Below are positions 1 to 12,706 of a stretch of 64,000 nucleotides of DNA, in pieces. How positions within the stretch are numbered: position 1 is the first letter of the stretch; every line of letters starts with the position of its first letter. Source of the stretch: Liquidambar formosana (taxonomy: Eukaryota > Streptophyta > Magnoliopsida > Saxifragales > Altingiaceae); contig CM077821.1 in the NCBI GenBank assembly GCA_039720395.1, positions 44,080,792 through 44,144,791 on the forward strand, in the 5' to 3' direction. The notes below the pieces were generated by a model. That model had not been told where the DNA came from, did no database searches, and saw only the letters and a list, made by a program, of their open reading frames with translations. The position numbers were made by a program, and so were the translations under genes.

Positions 1-1672
1 TTTCCTCTGAAGCTGACCCATCATGATACATTTGCCCACACTGCCGTCCATAGAAAGAGAGACACCCCGATTTGTGGGTAGAACTACAATAAACCCTCTT
101 GAACTATAGATCAATTTCACGAAACCCGTGAGCTTTACAACCGAAGGAGCATCATATGATGCCATTACACCAATTTAATGCATATACTAGCCTTTTATAA
201 TTGATTTAGGAATTGATTTGATGAAAATGAACCATAAATTTGACAAAATTTTGATGGAGATCAGCATTCAATTTGACAGATGGGGCAAATTGTCACTTTA
301 ATACTTCAGGGGGTTATTCATTCAGTTTCAAAGTTCAGGAGGTTTGTGAAACTAGCCAATAATTTAAGGGATTTTGAATAACTTACCCCAACTTGTATCT
401 ATCCTATCCATCTATTCTATAGCTTAAAGATGGAAGACAAGAAATGGTAGGTAGTGACAGAAAGTTTAACAACAAAACCAACGTCCACCTGATTAATGTG
501 TCATATGGTCCACACCTTGTTGACCAGGTCAGACATCGGAATTTCTCATATTATACCATTCACTTAAGGCACACCATGTTTTAGTATGGGTGACAGTTCC
601 ATGACTTCATTCATTAGCTGGATCCATTTTGGATCTAAGCATCCTTTGGACACCAAATCTATTACAAATTCACAAATGAAGTGGGGTTTCATAAACCATC
701 AACAATGAGCAAAATTCATGGACAACATTGGCAAGCCCAGAGCAACCCCAGGAACAAACCAATATCACAAGCCTTAACCTTATAATGGATATTTGTCATC
801 CCTCCTCATAAATTTAAATCAATTCAGAAAAATTACAATTTTGACTTTCTGAGGTCATAAACCACATAGCAGTTTATTATTTCGTTACTCTGTATTTTGG
901 AAAAATTAAGAAATTGAACTTACGATGACCTTACTCCATCCAGCAGAGGACTTGTATGTTCCACTAAGGTTGCACCCCCAGCAGGAAAAAATGAGAAAAA
1001 AAAAAATTTATATTTTTTTTTTTTTACCAAGGACCTAGGAAAACAAAGACCTCCAGTCGACAGTGCCTAATACAACTATTTGGCTTAATTTCAGACGATT
1101 GTATTTTATTTATTTATTATTATTATCTTTCTTTTCATTCTTAGAATATCAAACCAAAACAAAGAGCATATGATTCACACTTCTATTTTATTTTCTTTTT
1201 CTCCCATTTTCTCAGCAACCAAACAGAGGGTAACCATCAAACCTAAGATGAGAAAACTCAAAAATCCAAATATAGAAATAACATCAGCTAGAAATATAAA
1301 TAAAAAGAAAACCCTACGTTAGAAATACAGATCTCACTTTACAGATGGTAGACGGCCAGCAACGGCTAATCTCTTCCCTTCGAAGTCCTTTTCAGCTTTA
1401 ATCAGCCACCAATCTTGCAAACAAACCTAGAGAACACCAATGCTCCGTTTGGTTGCCGAGAAATCGCAGGAAAAAAAAAAAACTCGGAACCAAGATTCCG
1501 AGCTTTCTTCCCTCCGTTTTTTCTCGGGAATCAAACGAAAAACAATAAGTAAATCAAAAAAAAAAAAAAAAAAAAATGCCTGAGAGTAAGGGTTTTGTTG
1601 TGAGAAAGGACTCACTGTTGGGAGAAAACGGGATGATGGTGAAGCTGGAGTGATTGTGTCGTGAGATTCCAT
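1..1672 (-). CDS. Partial 5' end of unrecognised gene running off the left edge
   Basis: The best first exon is 1616-1672 on the minus strand: ATG at 1672, 19 codons starting MESHDTITPASPSS, then a good GTGAGT donor at 1615. A further coding-looking stretch on the same strand lies at about 1-39 (after CAG; reads CGQMYHDGSASEE), just inside the window edge. Another at about 921-990 reads PAGGATLVEHTSPLLDG, but it has no clean acceptor in that frame. The family is not recognised; the N-terminus is rich in Ser, Pro and Thr and has no evident signal peptide. The exon chain is inferred from splice-like junctions only, and the rest of the gene lies outside the window. It could instead be a UTR exon with a short reading frame. 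Confidence 0.35.
1441..1542. repeat. Short MITE-like inverted repeat (CGTTTGGTT type)
   Basis: The left end reads CCGTTTGGTTGCCGAGAAA and the right end is its near inverse (CTCGGGAATCAAACG), about 100 bp apart. It lies in the presumed first intron of the edge gene. Four similar short inverted repeats lie at 4599-4686, 20834-21035, 54085-54170 and 61270-61422. No target duplication could be fixed, so the superfamily is open. Confidence 0.45.
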
Positions 1673-2078
1673 GGCGGGAATAGCTGTTGGTGGAGAGAAT
1701 GATCGATCTCGGCAGATTTAATAATTTAGGGTTTTGATTTTGGGAGTGAAGCTGGAAACTGGTGTTTTAGTGGTATTTTGGAGCTTTTGGATTGGAATGA
1801 ATGCCCACAGCTTAGCTGAGCGCGGGAAATTGAACACACCTCGCGGGCCGTGATGAAATGACTAGAAGCAGCCCAGACTGTTCCAAGTAGTCAAGTGGCC
1901 AACGTTAAATTGATCATGGATGTAAGAGGTTAACCTCCACTCCACGACAGATTCATTTCTATGCATTTTGTCCCACAATTACCTAATTTTCCCATCTACG
2001 CTGTATGGACAAAGCATACTATGTGTTCTGTAGATTAGTCAAGTACGGTAAATATTTTGAAATCTTTTAATATCAAAG

Positions 2079-2592
2079 AGGATAAAATGCAAAAATTTAT
2101 TTTCAAATTTGTTGTAGGTTTTAATTTGGTATCTTAAGTTTAGATATTCATAATTTCAAATGTATTCTAATTTGGACCTATCGTAATTCACCATTTGGTT
2201 AATAAATAGTAATTTAGTCATGTGATCATTAATTTTTAAAATATGTCAACTTTACCCTTATTTTGTACATGAATGTTTTATTTTGCCCTTATCAGGATCT
2301 AAAACTCACCTTTTTATCATCTCTCTTTCTCTCTCTTCCTACGTAAATTCCTCATCAGATTTCAACACTCATCCAAATTAAGATCAAACTAAATATTCTC
2401 AAATAATGGATTTTTTATAAAATGATATTGTTTTAGTTAAGGGTAATAATGTTATTTCGAGGCCAACAATTAACAGTATTTTCTATTTTGTGTTAACGAA
2501 CTATTTGGGTATCTAATTGACGCATTTTAAATTTGGGAATATCAAATTGAAACCTATCCTAAATTTGAGAGTAGTTGTTTTGCATTTTACCT
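2079..2592. mobile_element. Non-autonomous Mutator-like MITE
   Basis: A 514 bp element starts AGGATAAAATGCAAAA and ends with the inverse TTTTGCATTTTACCT; similarity between the arms continues inward (GTAGGTTTTAATTTGGTAT against GATAGGTTTCAATTTGATAT). Flanks are tatcaaag (2071-2078) and tatcaaaa (2593-2600), an 8/9 bp target duplication with one difference, as expected for Mutator-like elements. No transposase reading frame is present. The terminal motif resembles that of the larger element at 11661-15506. Confidence 0.6.
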
Positions 2593-3138
2593 TATCAAAA
2601 AGGAAAAATAAAAAATGTAATAACTATTGACGCTTGTATGAGTTGAGGTATTCAATTTTTGGCTTTTAAATTTTAATTTTACTCTTTTTTTTTAACGTTG
2701 CAAGAGATAAGAGGTGGTAGTAGTTGGCGTCCTAATTCTTAGTTGTATTAAGATAAGAGGTGGAATTTGTATTTAAAATGAAATTTGTCTAATTCTCATA
2801 CAAAATAATTATTACTTGCATAGCTAAACTTGAATTTCTAAACTTTAACTTGGAATTCGAGAGGCAAAATTCTATTTAGAAATTTCATTTAATAATTCCA
2901 ACTTTCAAACCTTTTAACTAAACAATAAGTTTTAAAAATCCCACCGAATAAAAATTTCCCAAATTCTTCACCCAAGCACAACTACTTCTTATTAGGGTTA
3001 GGCACCAAATAAAATTGTTTTAAATATTAATCAATGCAAAGTGAATAATGACTTGCTCATGTTCAGCAATTGGTCGGAACAAATAGTTTGAAAACCTTGT
3101 TGTATCCGAATCCCCACCCACCCTCACACCATCACTAA

Positions 3139-4189
3139 GGCCTCGTTTGGTATGCTGGATATAGGGTCTGGATTGGATAGGATTAGGCAGTATATGTTCT
3201 CTTGTTGGATAACTATACTCTTACCTATCCATGCCTATCACATCCCCTTTGTTTGGTAGAAGTCAGGATATAATGACGGAAATAATTATGCAATCCAATC
3301 CAGTGTTTGGTATGTTATATTATTATCTTGGATAATGGACATTTTTCTTTTTTATTTCAAAAATACCCTTACTCAATTTTATAAAGCAAATGCATTAATT
3401 TTTGTTATTTTCTTTTTTTAATACCAAAAAGTGAACTGTTATTCAGATTCAATGCTGTGGTGAGTGAGGGGGAAATGGATGGACAAAGTGAAAAACAAGA
3501 CAACTTGTCATTTCAGTGGGCTGAAGGCATTAAATGTTCCTTCGCTGACCTTTTCTGCCTTTTTCTTTTTCTCAAGCAGTTGGTAGGCCCTGGTACCATA
3601 AAAAATTATATGCCGCCATCTATGGCTGCCGCCGAGGAGGATTAGTCAGAGATGGTTTCTCCACCTCTGGCGACGGTGACGCAACCGTTTCTGTGCTTCC
3701 TAGGGCCAATGGCAATCCACAGACCTTAAATTGTCAAATCTACTTCAATGGAGGAAGGAAAAGAAGATTGTTGTGGAAGAATAATACGATTTCTGTGCAA
3801 ATAGAAGAAAAAGAAAACAATTGTTGTAGAAGATGAAGACGAGGATCTGCTTCAATGGCAGAAGGAGAAGAAGATCGTTGTAGAAGACAAAGAAGACGAT
3901 CGTTGTGGAAGCCCAGCTTCCATTTGTGTGGATTCATTGCGAATGATCCAGTAGACTTTGGGAAAAAAACCCAACATCTATATCTATGCTGTTTTGAGTT
4001 GGAATATCTGATCCCAAGAGAAAATAATACCATCCTAACTATAGGTTTATTATATCCTTCAGGTGGAGGATATAAAAATCCCAGGATAACTTATCTCGTC
4101 CCCAAATAAAGTTACCAAACATGGGATATAAAAATCCCAAGATAAACTTATCCTATTCAAACCCTATATCCGACGTACCAAACGAGGCG
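3139..4189. mobile_element. Non-autonomous PIF/Harbinger element
   Basis: A 1051 bp element with terminal inverted repeats: GGCCTCGTTTGGTA at the left and TACCAAACGAGGCG at the right. Similarity extends through GGATATAGGGT and the GGATAGG/GGATAAG motifs. It is flanked on both sides by TAA (3136-3138 and 4190-4192), the 3 bp target typical of PIF/Harbinger. The interior is purine-rich, with GAA-type repeats around 3740-3900 and short open frames that do not resemble a transposase. It ends about 200 bp upstream of the ORRM2-like start codon, so it may carry part of that gene's distal promoter. Confidence 0.8.
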
Positions 4190-4327
4190 TAAGTTTTTTT
4201 TTTTTAATAAATAAGAGGAACTTCATTGAGACCACCACTAAATTTTACTCCTAACAAATAAAAATAAAAAGGAGTAAATAAATAAAAAGGAGTCCACCAC
4301 TACGCAGTTCCCACCTCACTGGCCAAC

Positions 4328-4350
4328 AGGGTTTAGGCCTTTAGGGTTTA
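4328..4350 (+). promoter_or_regulatory. Telo-box pair upstream of the ORRM2-like gene
   Basis: Two copies of AGGGTTTA (4328-4335 and 4343-4350) lie 40-60 bp before the start codon. Telo-boxes are common near transcription starts of plant genes for translation and organelle biogenesis, which suits this product. No TATA box was seen near them. Confidence 0.45.
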
Positions 4351-4389
4351 TCACCAAAGCCGTTCAAACAAGGAATTCGGAATCTAGAA

Positions 4390-7001
4390 ATGGCCATTAG
4401 AGCAGGACTCGTGAGGCGATTCCTCTCTACCTCGATTTTCTCTTCGCAATCCACTGCTGCTGCTGCTACTGCTACTGCTACTGCTACTGCCACTAATGCT
4501 AATGCCAATGCTAATAATCCTCCGCCTGTTCCTTCGACGACCCTCTTCGTCTCAGGTCAATTCAATAAATCATGCCTATTCCTGTTTATTATTATTTTTC
4601 CGTTTGGTTATCGGGAAAAAAACGAGGGAAAGGATAGGAAATGTGTGTTTTTGGTATTTCCTTCATATGTTCGGGAATCAAAAGGAGTAATACAGGCGCG
4701 TGTGTATATTTACATATATACAGGTGTTTGTTTGAACAACTTTTCTTGCCTGACCAGTGCGAATTTCTTAGTATTCTTTATCGATTTGCTGAACTGTTAT
4801 GACCATGCCATGTATTTTCAATCTTCGATGCTATTGTTGTCTTAAAATGAGTTGGTTGAATTAGGATACGCCACCCCCCAAGGAAAAAAAAAAAAGGGAG
4901 AGAGAGAAAATGAAAATGTTTTTTGGGGCTTTGCCCAAAAATATTTGCAGCCCAAAAATATTTGCAGCCTAATCATTCAAGATGTATGGTACTTGCAATC
5001 ATGCAGGTTCTTCTTTATCTTTTATTATCCTGCTTTATTGTTCTGCTTCATGTAAATTTTCAGCTGTTCTCTTGTATCCAATCAGCTTGCTAAAACGTCC
5101 CCGCTTAATAGATTAGAAACCCTTTGAAGACCAAATGACCCTTCTAACACAAACAGATTGCACATCCAACAATCCCTAACCATAATTACATGGCAAGTGT
5201 TGAAACTCATTGATCCCGTATCAGTTTGCATGTGGGTCAAGTGAACCTCTAAATTCATTGACCATTACATGACTATAAGCTGATGATCTCATTCCATATT
5301 TGTGCTTTCAGGGCTCAGCAAGAGAACTACAACAGAGAACCTTCATGAAGCATTCTCTAAATTTGGTGAAGTTGTTCATGGTAATAACACCTGTATTTTT
5401 TTTACTTTTCTTGTTAGTTTTGTCATTTGTAGAAGAGATCCTGGCCTTCTTATTTGTGAGAGAAATCTCTCTTTCTTTCTCTTGCACGCACATGCACATG
5501 TCTATTGGACTTGGAGGGACTTGTTTTATGTGAAATCCATTTCACTCTTTTTATAACCCAGTGATTTGTGTACTAAGAGGAACTGAATTTTACGATAGGT
5601 GATTTGATTCCCAAAACTAAATCATGATGAGGACTGAATTTTGTGACTCACGAATTGTGTTACTTTGACTGTAAATTACTTTCATGTCTCATTAGTCATG
5701 ACTATTTCCCCTCTGGTACTTCATTTCAAAGGACACACTTATGGCCTGTATAAATGTTTCAAGGCTTGAGTTAAGAAGTTAATGAAAGTTATTAAATGAA
5801 TAAGATTTCATTATCACCATTATCACTAACTTTTAACAGTGCAATAGTTCATGGTGCCTTATTTCAACCATTTGGGTGTAAGATATTTTTCTATCATTCC
5901 AGTCCTTTTCCCCTTTTTCCTGTTTCTTCCTCCCAACCCCCCCCCCCCCCCCTTTTTTCTCTTTTTTTGGGTGCTAGAGAATAAACCAAAAATAAAGAAA
6001 CGAAAACTATGCCTTAAAAAAATAAAAAATAAAAAAAATTCCCCTTTTCGCCCTTTTTTGGGTGCTAGGCCTGTATATATATATATATATATGGAATTCC
6101 ATGATCTTACCACGTTACATCATTGATCTTGGCCTTAAGAAATGAAAACTATGGTACTGATAATTATTGCCTATGTTTCCAGCCAGGGTAGTGACAGACA
6201 GGGCTTCTGGTTTCTCAAAAGGCTTTGGGTTTGTGAGATATGCCACTTTAGAAGAGGCAGAGAAAGGGATGACAGGAATGGATGCACAGGTAAGATTGCC
6301 TTCGAACTCATATTATTTTATACTTGTTATAAGTAAGTGTAATAAAAAGGCTAGCCATTTTAATTAAAGTGATGGAGAGTATTTTTACCTATGAACCATC
6401 TGCTTACTCATTCATTACCTTGATCTTCTATGAATTTTGTCTGCATTTGTTTATAACAGAGATTTAAAAATGCAAAGAAAGTTATCCTCAAGGATAGGTT
6501 TTAAGTGAGAAATATCCTTCAACTTGAACGTCGTAATGTTTCATTGTGAACTGGATTTTTGAGTAGTCCTGTTATAGGGTTTGCATCAATTATTATCATT
6601 TTTATCAAAGAAAAAAAGAAAGAAAAGAAAAGGAAAAAAATTGTAGTCCTGTTAAGAGTTGTGACATGGATTGGGTAGCTAGCTTACTATGGAATTCTGC
6701 TGGCACATTATGGCATGAGCCAAGGCAAATGAATAATTTAATTTCACTGTCCCCCCCCCCCCCCCCCCCCCCCCTTCTTTTTCTCTCCTTTTTGTGTGTT
6801 TTGTTGGGAGGCAGTGGGGTGGTGTTGAATGTTCTCTGCATGGGAGGCGGTTTTCATTCCTTGGATGTAGTTCCAGTCAATTTCCTATTGGTCACAATGA
6901 AAATGCTTACTTTGATATGTATGCTTGTTTTTGTGGTGTTGCAGTTTCTTGATGGATGGGTGATTTTTGCTGAATATGCACGACCAAAGCCTACCCCATG
7001 A
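4390..7001 (+). CDS. Organelle RRM protein, ORRM2-like
   Basis: A 132-residue protein from four exons: 4390-4555, 5312-5380, 6183-6289 and 6945-7001. All junctions are GT/AG and phases agree. The N-terminus (MAIRAGLVRRFLSTS...) is Arg/Ser-rich and lacks acidic residues, as in a mitochondrial transit peptide. A low-complexity Ala/Thr/Asn tract follows at about 23-43. A single RRM follows, with RNP2 LFVSGL near 52 and RNP1 KGFGFVRY near 90, ending in WVIFAEYARPKP. Length and C-terminus match small plant organelle RRM proteins (ORRM2/At5g54580 type), which take part in mitochondrial C-to-U RNA editing. Assignment to that subgroup is by recalled resemblance. Introns 2 and 3 contain long poly-C runs. 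The next gene is convergent on the minus strand. Confidence 0.85.
4599..4686. repeat. Short CGTTTGGTT-type inverted repeat in intron 1
   Basis: The left end CCGTTTGGTTATCGGGAAA and right end TTCGGGAATCAAAAGG are imperfect inverses. It belongs to the same short family as 1441-1542 and sits directly inside the donor side of intron 1 of the ORRM2-like gene. Confidence 0.4.
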
Positions 7002-7321
7002 CAGTCGGCATCTCCAGAAATTTACCCAACTGGAAGATGATAGATTGAGACTTGAGAGGCAGCATTGCAACTGCAGTTGTGAAACCGTTTAGTTTGGCTT
7101 AAGGGATGCTTGGTGGTATGTAAATAGGCTCCTGCTTTGAGATGTTGCTTTCAATCCATGAGTCATGGTGGCCTAGTTACCTGATTTTCGGACGCCTCTA
7201 TGCTTCTGTATCGGCCACATTGTAATTATTATGGACTGCATATTATCTTTTCATTTTAACAATCATTAGGGGAGAGAAAAACCCATATTGCTTCTTCACT
7301 TTAATAATTGTGCTTTCATAA

Positions 7322-8420
7322 TTATACTAGAGATTTTTGGTTTCAAATGTTGAATCACATTTCTCAACAGCTTTGTAACCCCTACATTTCCTTATTTCAA
7401 TTAACGTGCCAAAACTTGAAATTTGTTAAAAGCTGGAGATTTATTTACTGCAAGTACTTATTCTTCTGCTGTTTGAATCGAGTCTGAACATTTCTTGACC
7501 GCTACTTTGAAACTTAGTATGCGGTCAAAAGAAGGGTGTTCTTTTTTTTTTCTAGGGTACAATTGGAGGGGTTCAAACTCCTAATCTATTCTAATCTTAC
7601 CCTTTAACCCATCCCACTCACCAGGCTTTAAAAAATAATAATAATAATAATAACAACATGGCTTTTAAAAACACTAAAGATGCTCTTTGCATACAAAAAG
7701 TTACCATCTTATCATCTTATGGGCTGGTATCAGTCCTATTATATTTAATGAAACATATGTGAGACTGATTTTCCATTTTTGCCCTTTTCATTTTACTGAT
7801 GATAATTTTATCCCATAAAAGGAGCTGCACGCTTATGAGCTGTTGTTATTTTGAACCATAATTGAAATCTCAATTTTCTGCACAAGGTTTCTTAGCCAAA
7901 GCCATAATATATAGCATGGCAATAATGGAAATTGCAAGGGTGGGCTAGGTGGAATTTGGGACCCGCTGACCAAAAATATTTGGAAAAAATAAAAATAAAA
8001 ATAAAAACCAGGTATATTGAAGATAATACATAAATCTGCAAATGCTTTTTACTGTGGAGGCGAAGCCATGTAAATAGAATCCCTTAATGAGATTCAAATC
8101 ATAAATTACAACAATCCGCAACAGAGCAAAGCTATACACTGTAAATTATAAAGAGCGCATCTTCTAGAAAAATCTAAATGCTTGCTTCAAACTCAACCAG
8201 TAGCAAAGTAGACTAATAGCCCCGCACCCCCCCAAAAAAAAAAAAAATCACACAAACTGCCAAAGTGTATTTGGCTTGAATTATACAGATAAACAGCTAA
8301 ATTTAGTACAGATGTGTATGAACCCTTGATGTTGGTTGTTACCTCTTTGCGATATAAATAAATAAATGGTAAAATACCTTTTGAGAAACAACAAATGAAG
8401 TGATGAAACATCAATTAAGC
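7322..8420. other. Intergenic gap between convergent genes
   Basis: This stretch contains the likely 3' untranslated ends of the ORRM2-like gene (plus) and the CUE gene (minus), a short AAT run near 7630 and AT-rich sequence. No further gene was recognised; the short open frames have no family features. Confidence 0.6.
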
Positions 8421-11155
8421 TTAAAATATGTCTGGGTGAAATTGCCCAGGAATGGAGCTACCGTCTTGTGCCCTCTGCAGATGGAGCTTTAATGTGTAGT
8501 TGCTCAGCTGCACCCAAAGAAGTAAATACAATGTCACTTCTTTCAATCAACTATGTATCTATTTTTAAACTTTTTTCCCACAAAAAAAAATGTAAATTTG
8601 TAACTTTATTACTACTTCTACTAACCAATGTTGCACTACACTAATCCATTCATCATAACATAATCTTGGTCCGTAAATGTAATAACATAGCTAACCATTA
8701 TATGACCATCCCCTACCACACAAACCCCACCACCCTCCCACCCCCCCCCAAAAAAACAAAAACGAAGGCGTATCTACCTGCCCGCTACATTTTGCCAAAT
8801 AGTTGACATACGCCATCCAATGGCCAGGGCCATATATTACACAATGAGACCTCTCATTGCTCTCCCATTTATGATGCAACTATCTCATACCAAAATTTCA
8901 TAGTCCCAAAGCCCGGCAAAAAGAAGACAAATAAATAAAAATCCCATAGTCTGTTTTTCCTGAGTGTTCTCTCCCTCTTTTATTTCGTCGCTGGCTATTT
9001 TCCATCTATGGCTGCCAAGATATATCACGAGATTTATGAAATGGTTTTCGTAGCTTCCTGGAGAAATGGAAATTCATTTCTTCTATGAAAAGTTAATGAT
9101 ATTTCGAGCAATGGTTTTTAAGAAACATTACAGAAAGGTTCTCTCGTCAATAACCTTTTGCTGTACTATGTGGACAAAGGTAATCAAAGGTCTGCCTTCG
9201 AGTAGCTACTTGGATCAATTGATAGTGTTTTCTCCATATTCTACTACTCTTCAGGATTCTGATTTTCCCCATGTACAACAATCAGTCTTAAACCCAAATC
9301 AGATGATGAAAGGAATAGCTACCAGCAAACTGAAAATAGTTCCAGGGTCTTCTATTGCATTTGCTCTAAAAAACAATTACATTGAATCCTCAGTCGAACT
9401 TGTCCAATGTTGTACCCTTCTAATAAAGAGTGCTTTTCAAACCATATTGTGTTCTCAAAGAATAGAAGACTCTATCATCCCAAAATCATGACAACTCCCA
9501 TGAACACAGTTAAATTCTAAAAAGTAACTGTTACAGCACAAGGTACACAAGTAGATCCCTGTTTGAACTACACATGCAATAAGATTTACTATCATTGTAC
9601 TGTAGCTCTAGATGAACTTCAGGATGTTGCAAACGGGGAGAGACTACATATAAGCATTTCATGATGATAACTAAACACAAGAAGATTACCTCTAAAGTCC
9701 GAACTTGTTCTTGGTACTGGCATATCACATGCTTTAACTGTTGCACTTCCCTTGTCTTCTCCTCTTGCTCCGAATTGCGTTCATGCTGGATGGCAACTGC
9801 TCTCTTTAAAATTTGGTTGTCTCTTAACAAGGTTTGCAGATGGTCCTTCAAAGAAGCATGCTCCAGCTGCTCCATGGATACAGATGCAAGGGGGTTATGA
9901 TAGAACCATCCACGGGGAGGGGAAAAAATAAATTTGATTTAAATTTCCTGAGACACAAAACATAAATTGGGAATGTAGATGCCTCGTTACCTCTTCTGAG
10001 GCCCTTGAGTGGGCAATTAAAGTTCTTTCAAAAGCCTCTAAAATCCTGGCAGCACGTCCCCTAGCATCATCAAGATCTGTTGCATTCATCATCTCATGAA
10101 CAAACATATCTACCCACTTGGACCCATCCATTGTGTTTCCAGAATCAATGGTTGAATTGGTGTCATTTAAATCTTCAGCCTTCTGCTCTGACATCTGACC
10201 ACCTGGTTTATACAGATCCAAAACGACAGTAAAGGGAAGTATTCTAAGTCACTGCTACTAGAACTTAATCAAAGAAATGGAAACACAACAAATGATATAC
10301 AAGCAACCTCTCTCTTACCAGGAACAGCCCCGCAGTTCCCAATCATCGTAGAATCAAAGCTTTGTGATTCATTTTTTGAAGTAACATCGCCACGGGCAAG
10401 TGCGTGAAGACTCTCAATTGCATCTTCAATCTTGTTATTATGAGTTTTAATAACAGTTTCCACCAACTAAATAAGTAAAAAACAAACAAAATAAAAGAAT
10501 CAGAAGATCGACGTCCTAACATGAAAAAGGAACAACTAAAAATGCGAACTCCTTCTACTTATTTCCTTTTTGGCAGGATTTTGCAGAACAAACAAGACGA
10601 TTCAAATAAACAAAACATACAAAACATCGCTAGATAAATAACAATTCCAGTTCCTCCTCGATCAATCACCATAGCATTTCCACATTAAAACGCACTAAGC
10701 TATCGGCGCATAAGCCATGAAGGGCCATCGTTCAAAGATCTTATTGAACATTTCATCGTTCAATGACATAGCTCGTAGAGTATCTTAAAATGCATGTAAA
10801 TATGAAGATTTCGATAAACCAAGACAAACCCAGTCACGAAGCCTTTCATAGAAAGGATAAGGGCACATGTAACATTTTTTAAATTGAAATTATCAAGCAA
10901 AAGTGCTTTCAAGATATTATCAATTCGATTATAGAAACAGAGTAACAAGTCAACCAAACGCACCTCACGATTCAATCCAGGGAACATTTGGAGCAAGACG
11001 GAGACCGTGTCCTCGGATCCGGACCCGAAATCGGACGATCGCATCGGAGATCCGAAACTCGAACACCTGGATCTCTTGGCCGACGTGCACGGCGCCGAAG
11101 AAGATCCGAAGATTTCCTCGAAACCCACCCGCTTCCCACAAACCCCTGCAGACAT
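8421..11155 (-). CDS. CUE-domain ubiquitin-binding protein
   Basis: Five minus-strand exons (11155-10964, 10466-10319, 10202-9991, 9866-9690, 8507-8421) give 271 residues with consistent intron phases. The start MSAGVCGKRVGFEE is preferred over an in-frame ATG 48 bp upstream because it matches the family start. The CUE domain spans about 48-90, with the ubiquitin-contacting MFP motif at 57-59 and a di-leucine-like AIESLHAL helix end. A middle region rich in Asp/Glu follows, then a coiled coil at about 190-240 (heptads around LQTLLRDNQILKRAV) and the conserved tail IPGQFHPDIF. It matches the plant family annotated as ubiquitin system component Cue (At5g32440 type), whose cellular role is poorly known. 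The exon 4 acceptor could also be 3 bp upstream, adding one Gln. Intron 4 (1.2 kb) holds no convincing second gene. Confidence 0.85.
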
Positions 11156-12368
11156 CGCCTCCAAAACCCTAGGGTTTAACCCCCAAATTCTACGAAAACT
11201 CACTATATAAATTGTAAACAGTGCGATCTAAAACTACAACCACATATCGAGTTATGTTTTTGCTTCTGTTTTTCGTGTTTTTTAAAAATTTGTTATTGTT
11301 TTTTGGAATTATTTGTTAATCTGTATTGTTTCTTCTTTTTGAGGTGTACCAAACCCTAGGGTTTGATGGGATGGGAAGGAGGGTGTGAGGAGATGTTTTT
11401 AGTTGTGAGTTTTGGAATCTGAGAATTTTCTACCATTGAAGTCACAGTAACTGTGTAAGCAAGAAAAGTACTGCATAAAGAGAGACAGTTTGTGTCTCTT
11501 TTCCTTTGATTCGGTGTGTTTCGGGCCACCGGTGGTCAATACTACGGAATATCAGATGACCCTCTCGTGAAGCAATGTGAGCAAACAAAACGACAAAATT
11601 CTCTAATTATTTTTTAATATCTTGATTTTTTTTTTTTTTTGATTGGTGAAGTATTTTTAAAGGTAAAATACATCTACACTCCCTCTATTTACTTACTATT
11701 ACACTGACCCCTTTATACTTTCTAAAATTACACTGACCTCCCTTATCAGAACAACTTAACTAACGGGGTAAACGGAATGGTGAAATGATCGAATTGCCCC
11801 CTCCCTTAAAACAGCGTCGTTTCGCTGGAGATGAAGTGGGATCTGGATTTGGTGCAGTAGGGAAGCACCAAACAGCATCTTTTTCCCTCTTTTTTTTTTT
11901 TTTTTTTTCGTTCTCTAAGATCAAGAACCCTAAATTCAGTAATTTAAAAATAAAATAAAAAACACATAGAAGAAGAAGGGAGAGGGTAGGTTTCATCTTC
12001 GACGAAGGTTGACGCCGGCAACCATGGCTGTTGATCCAGCCAAACCCATCTCACCTATCCATGGAATTTGCCGACGGCTCTCTTTTTCCTTTTTCTTTTT
12101 TCTAAATTCAACATTTTTAAAATTTAAATAAATAAATAAATAAATAAAAGTGAGACGGTAGGTTTCATCTCCTACGAAGGTTGACGCTAGCAGCCATGGC
12201 TATCCAGCCAAACCCATCTTGTGAGGACCCTAGTGTAATTTTAATAGTTCGATCGATCGAGGGGCCGAGTTGTAAGAACCCAAGGTTTGATTCATGAGAA
12301 TATTGGGTTGGATCGTGTTAAGGTATGCTTTGGTGAGCTATGTACCTCTTTATGGTGCATGTTGGGTG

Positions 12369-12556
12369 TTATAGTTGACTATGACCCTTTATAGTTGAGT
12401 ATAACAAACAGAATACCTCTTTTTGTGCATGTTTGGTGTTATAGTCGACTATAACAACTTATAGTCGACTATAACAAACAGAATGTCGCAGTACTATTTA
12501 TTGGGGAGTTATAGTCGACTATAACTCAACTATAACTCATTATAGTTGACTATAAC
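12369..12556. repeat. Cluster of TTATAGTCGACTATAA palindromes
   Basis: Within the solo LTR, the perfect palindrome TTATAGTCGACTATAA and variants with TTGAC occur at least six times in under 200 bp, separated by partly repeated spacers (aacaaacagaat; gtgcatgtt(t)gg(t)gtt). They lie in the upstream half of the LTR, where the promoter/enhancer (U3) normally sits. Confidence 0.7.
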
Positions 12557-12672
12557 ACACGAGATTTCTGTTGAAAGACAAGATTTTTATGGGGCGAAAA
12601 GACTATTTTATCCCTTCTTTATGTTTCCTATAAAACTCACCTTCTAGAGGGTTCTCGCCCATTCTTCTTAGC

Positions 12673-12706
<34 letters not shown>

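Noticed and set aside
3740..4109. Overlapping frames inside the PIF/Harbinger element
   Set aside because: GAA/TTC low-complexity sequence within a transposon; no transposase or known domain.
9066..9491. 141-codon plus-strand frame inside CUE intron 4
   Set aside because: No family motifs, antisense to a spliced gene, composition like surrounding intron; probably chance.
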